Source: an uncultured bacterium
GTDB lineage: Bacteria; Actinomycetota; Coriobacteriia; Coriobacteriales; Coriobacteriaceae
Reading direction: 5' to 3'
DNA length: 14,607 bases
Assembly: GCA_905214105.1 (NCBI GenBank)
Contig: CAJMKK010000018.1
Coordinates: 1 to 14,607 of the forward strand
Shown one piece after another: positions 14,420 through 14,607 of this stretch. The notes beneath the pieces were generated by a model. The model made no database searches. It was not told the DNA's origin and saw nothing but the letters and a program-made list of their open reading frames with translations. The position numbers and the translations under genes are program-made. Each line of letters opens with the position of its first letter. The first letter of the stretch is position 1.

Positions 14420-14607
14420 GTCTCCCCTTCGCCCTTATCGTCAGCCTCGTTCTCGGCGGCCACTTGCCGTTTAAATGCCTCGCACTCTTCGTTAAGAACA
14501 TGGGAGAACTTACCGACCAAGCGCATGATCTCGCGCTGTTCCCACGGCTCGAGCGCCTCGATTGCTCCGCTGGTATATAACAGGCTCTCCGTCAAGGTCG
14601 TCTTACC
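14407..14607 (-). CDS. C-terminal end of a probable MarR-family regulator (partial)
   Basis: Only the last 66 codons are inside the window; the N-terminus lies past the right edge. The visible part reads EALEPWEQREIMRLVGKFSHVL, the amphipathic C-terminal helix pattern of MarR-family regulators, then a charged low-complexity tail (ENEADDKGEGE). MarR genes very often head regulator-ABC-ABC operons, and this stop overlaps the next start by 13 bases. The helix-turn-helix would be off the edge, so the call rests on the tail and context. Oddly, the first visible residues, GKTTLTESLLYTSGAI, are nearly identical to the P-loop of Tet(M)-type ribosomal protection GTPases. TTG at 14595 should not be taken as the start, since the frame stays open to the edge. 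Confidence 0.45.
   Translation of the reverse strand, partial: GKTTLTESLLYTSGAIEALEPWEQREIMRLVGKFSHVLNEECEAFKRQVAAENEADDKGEGETCDS

Noticed and set aside
1..14607. CRISPR array, prophage, integrase or complete insertion sequence
   Set aside because: No evenly spaced direct repeats with unique spacers, and no transposase, integrase or phage structural domain, is visible in the translated frames.

Overview
The window looks like chromosome from a GC-rich, Gram-positive gut actinobacterium of the Coriobacteriia, most likely Collinsella or a close relative. This is inferred from codon use and gene content, not from a marker gene. Supporting signs are a BspA-like/Cna-B surface protein, Gram-positive-type serine acetyltransferase and LemA proteins, and a regulator plus heterodimeric ABC exporter operon. 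No phage, integrase, transposase or CRISPR array is visible.

Layout. (1) Positions 1-3183, minus strand: the first ~1,050 codons of a very large secreted surface protein (signal peptide, leucine-rich repeats, beta-helix repeats, start of a Cna-B domain), running off the left edge. A run of ten G/C pairs lies between the best start codon and the signal peptide and puts the two out of frame, as expected for a phase-variable gene caught OFF, or for a homopolymer sequencing error. (2) 3250-3814: non-coding DNA with two palindromic structures. (3) 3815-5596, minus: one ORF fusing a TadA-type tRNA adenosine deaminase to a complete glycerate kinase; tRNA-Ser(UGA) is divergent from it at 5648. (4) 5741-7170: a TetR-type regulator divergent from lemA, with a palindrome over the lemA promoter and a strong terminator after lemA. 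(5) 7171-7649: non-coding, holding a 211-bp element with 25-bp imperfect terminal inverted repeats and a nested palindrome with perfect 29-bp arms. (6) 7650-10645: ilvE (minus), a DedA-family membrane protein (minus) and cysE (plus), each apparently its own unit with its own promoter or terminator. (7) 10678-14607, minus: the end of a probable MarR-type regulator followed by two overlapping or nearly abutting ABC exporter half-transporters whose motifs indicate an asymmetric heterodimer with one degenerate ATP site.

How they work together. The only clear multi-gene operon is regulator-ABC-ABC, probably a regulated drug or toxin exporter. The other genes are housekeeping: tRNA modification, glycerate phosphorylation, branched-chain amino acid and cysteine synthesis, and membrane lipid handling. 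The most unusual content is the possible on/off switch of the surface protein, the TadA-glycerate kinase fusion, and several unrelated palindromic elements crowded into the gaps.
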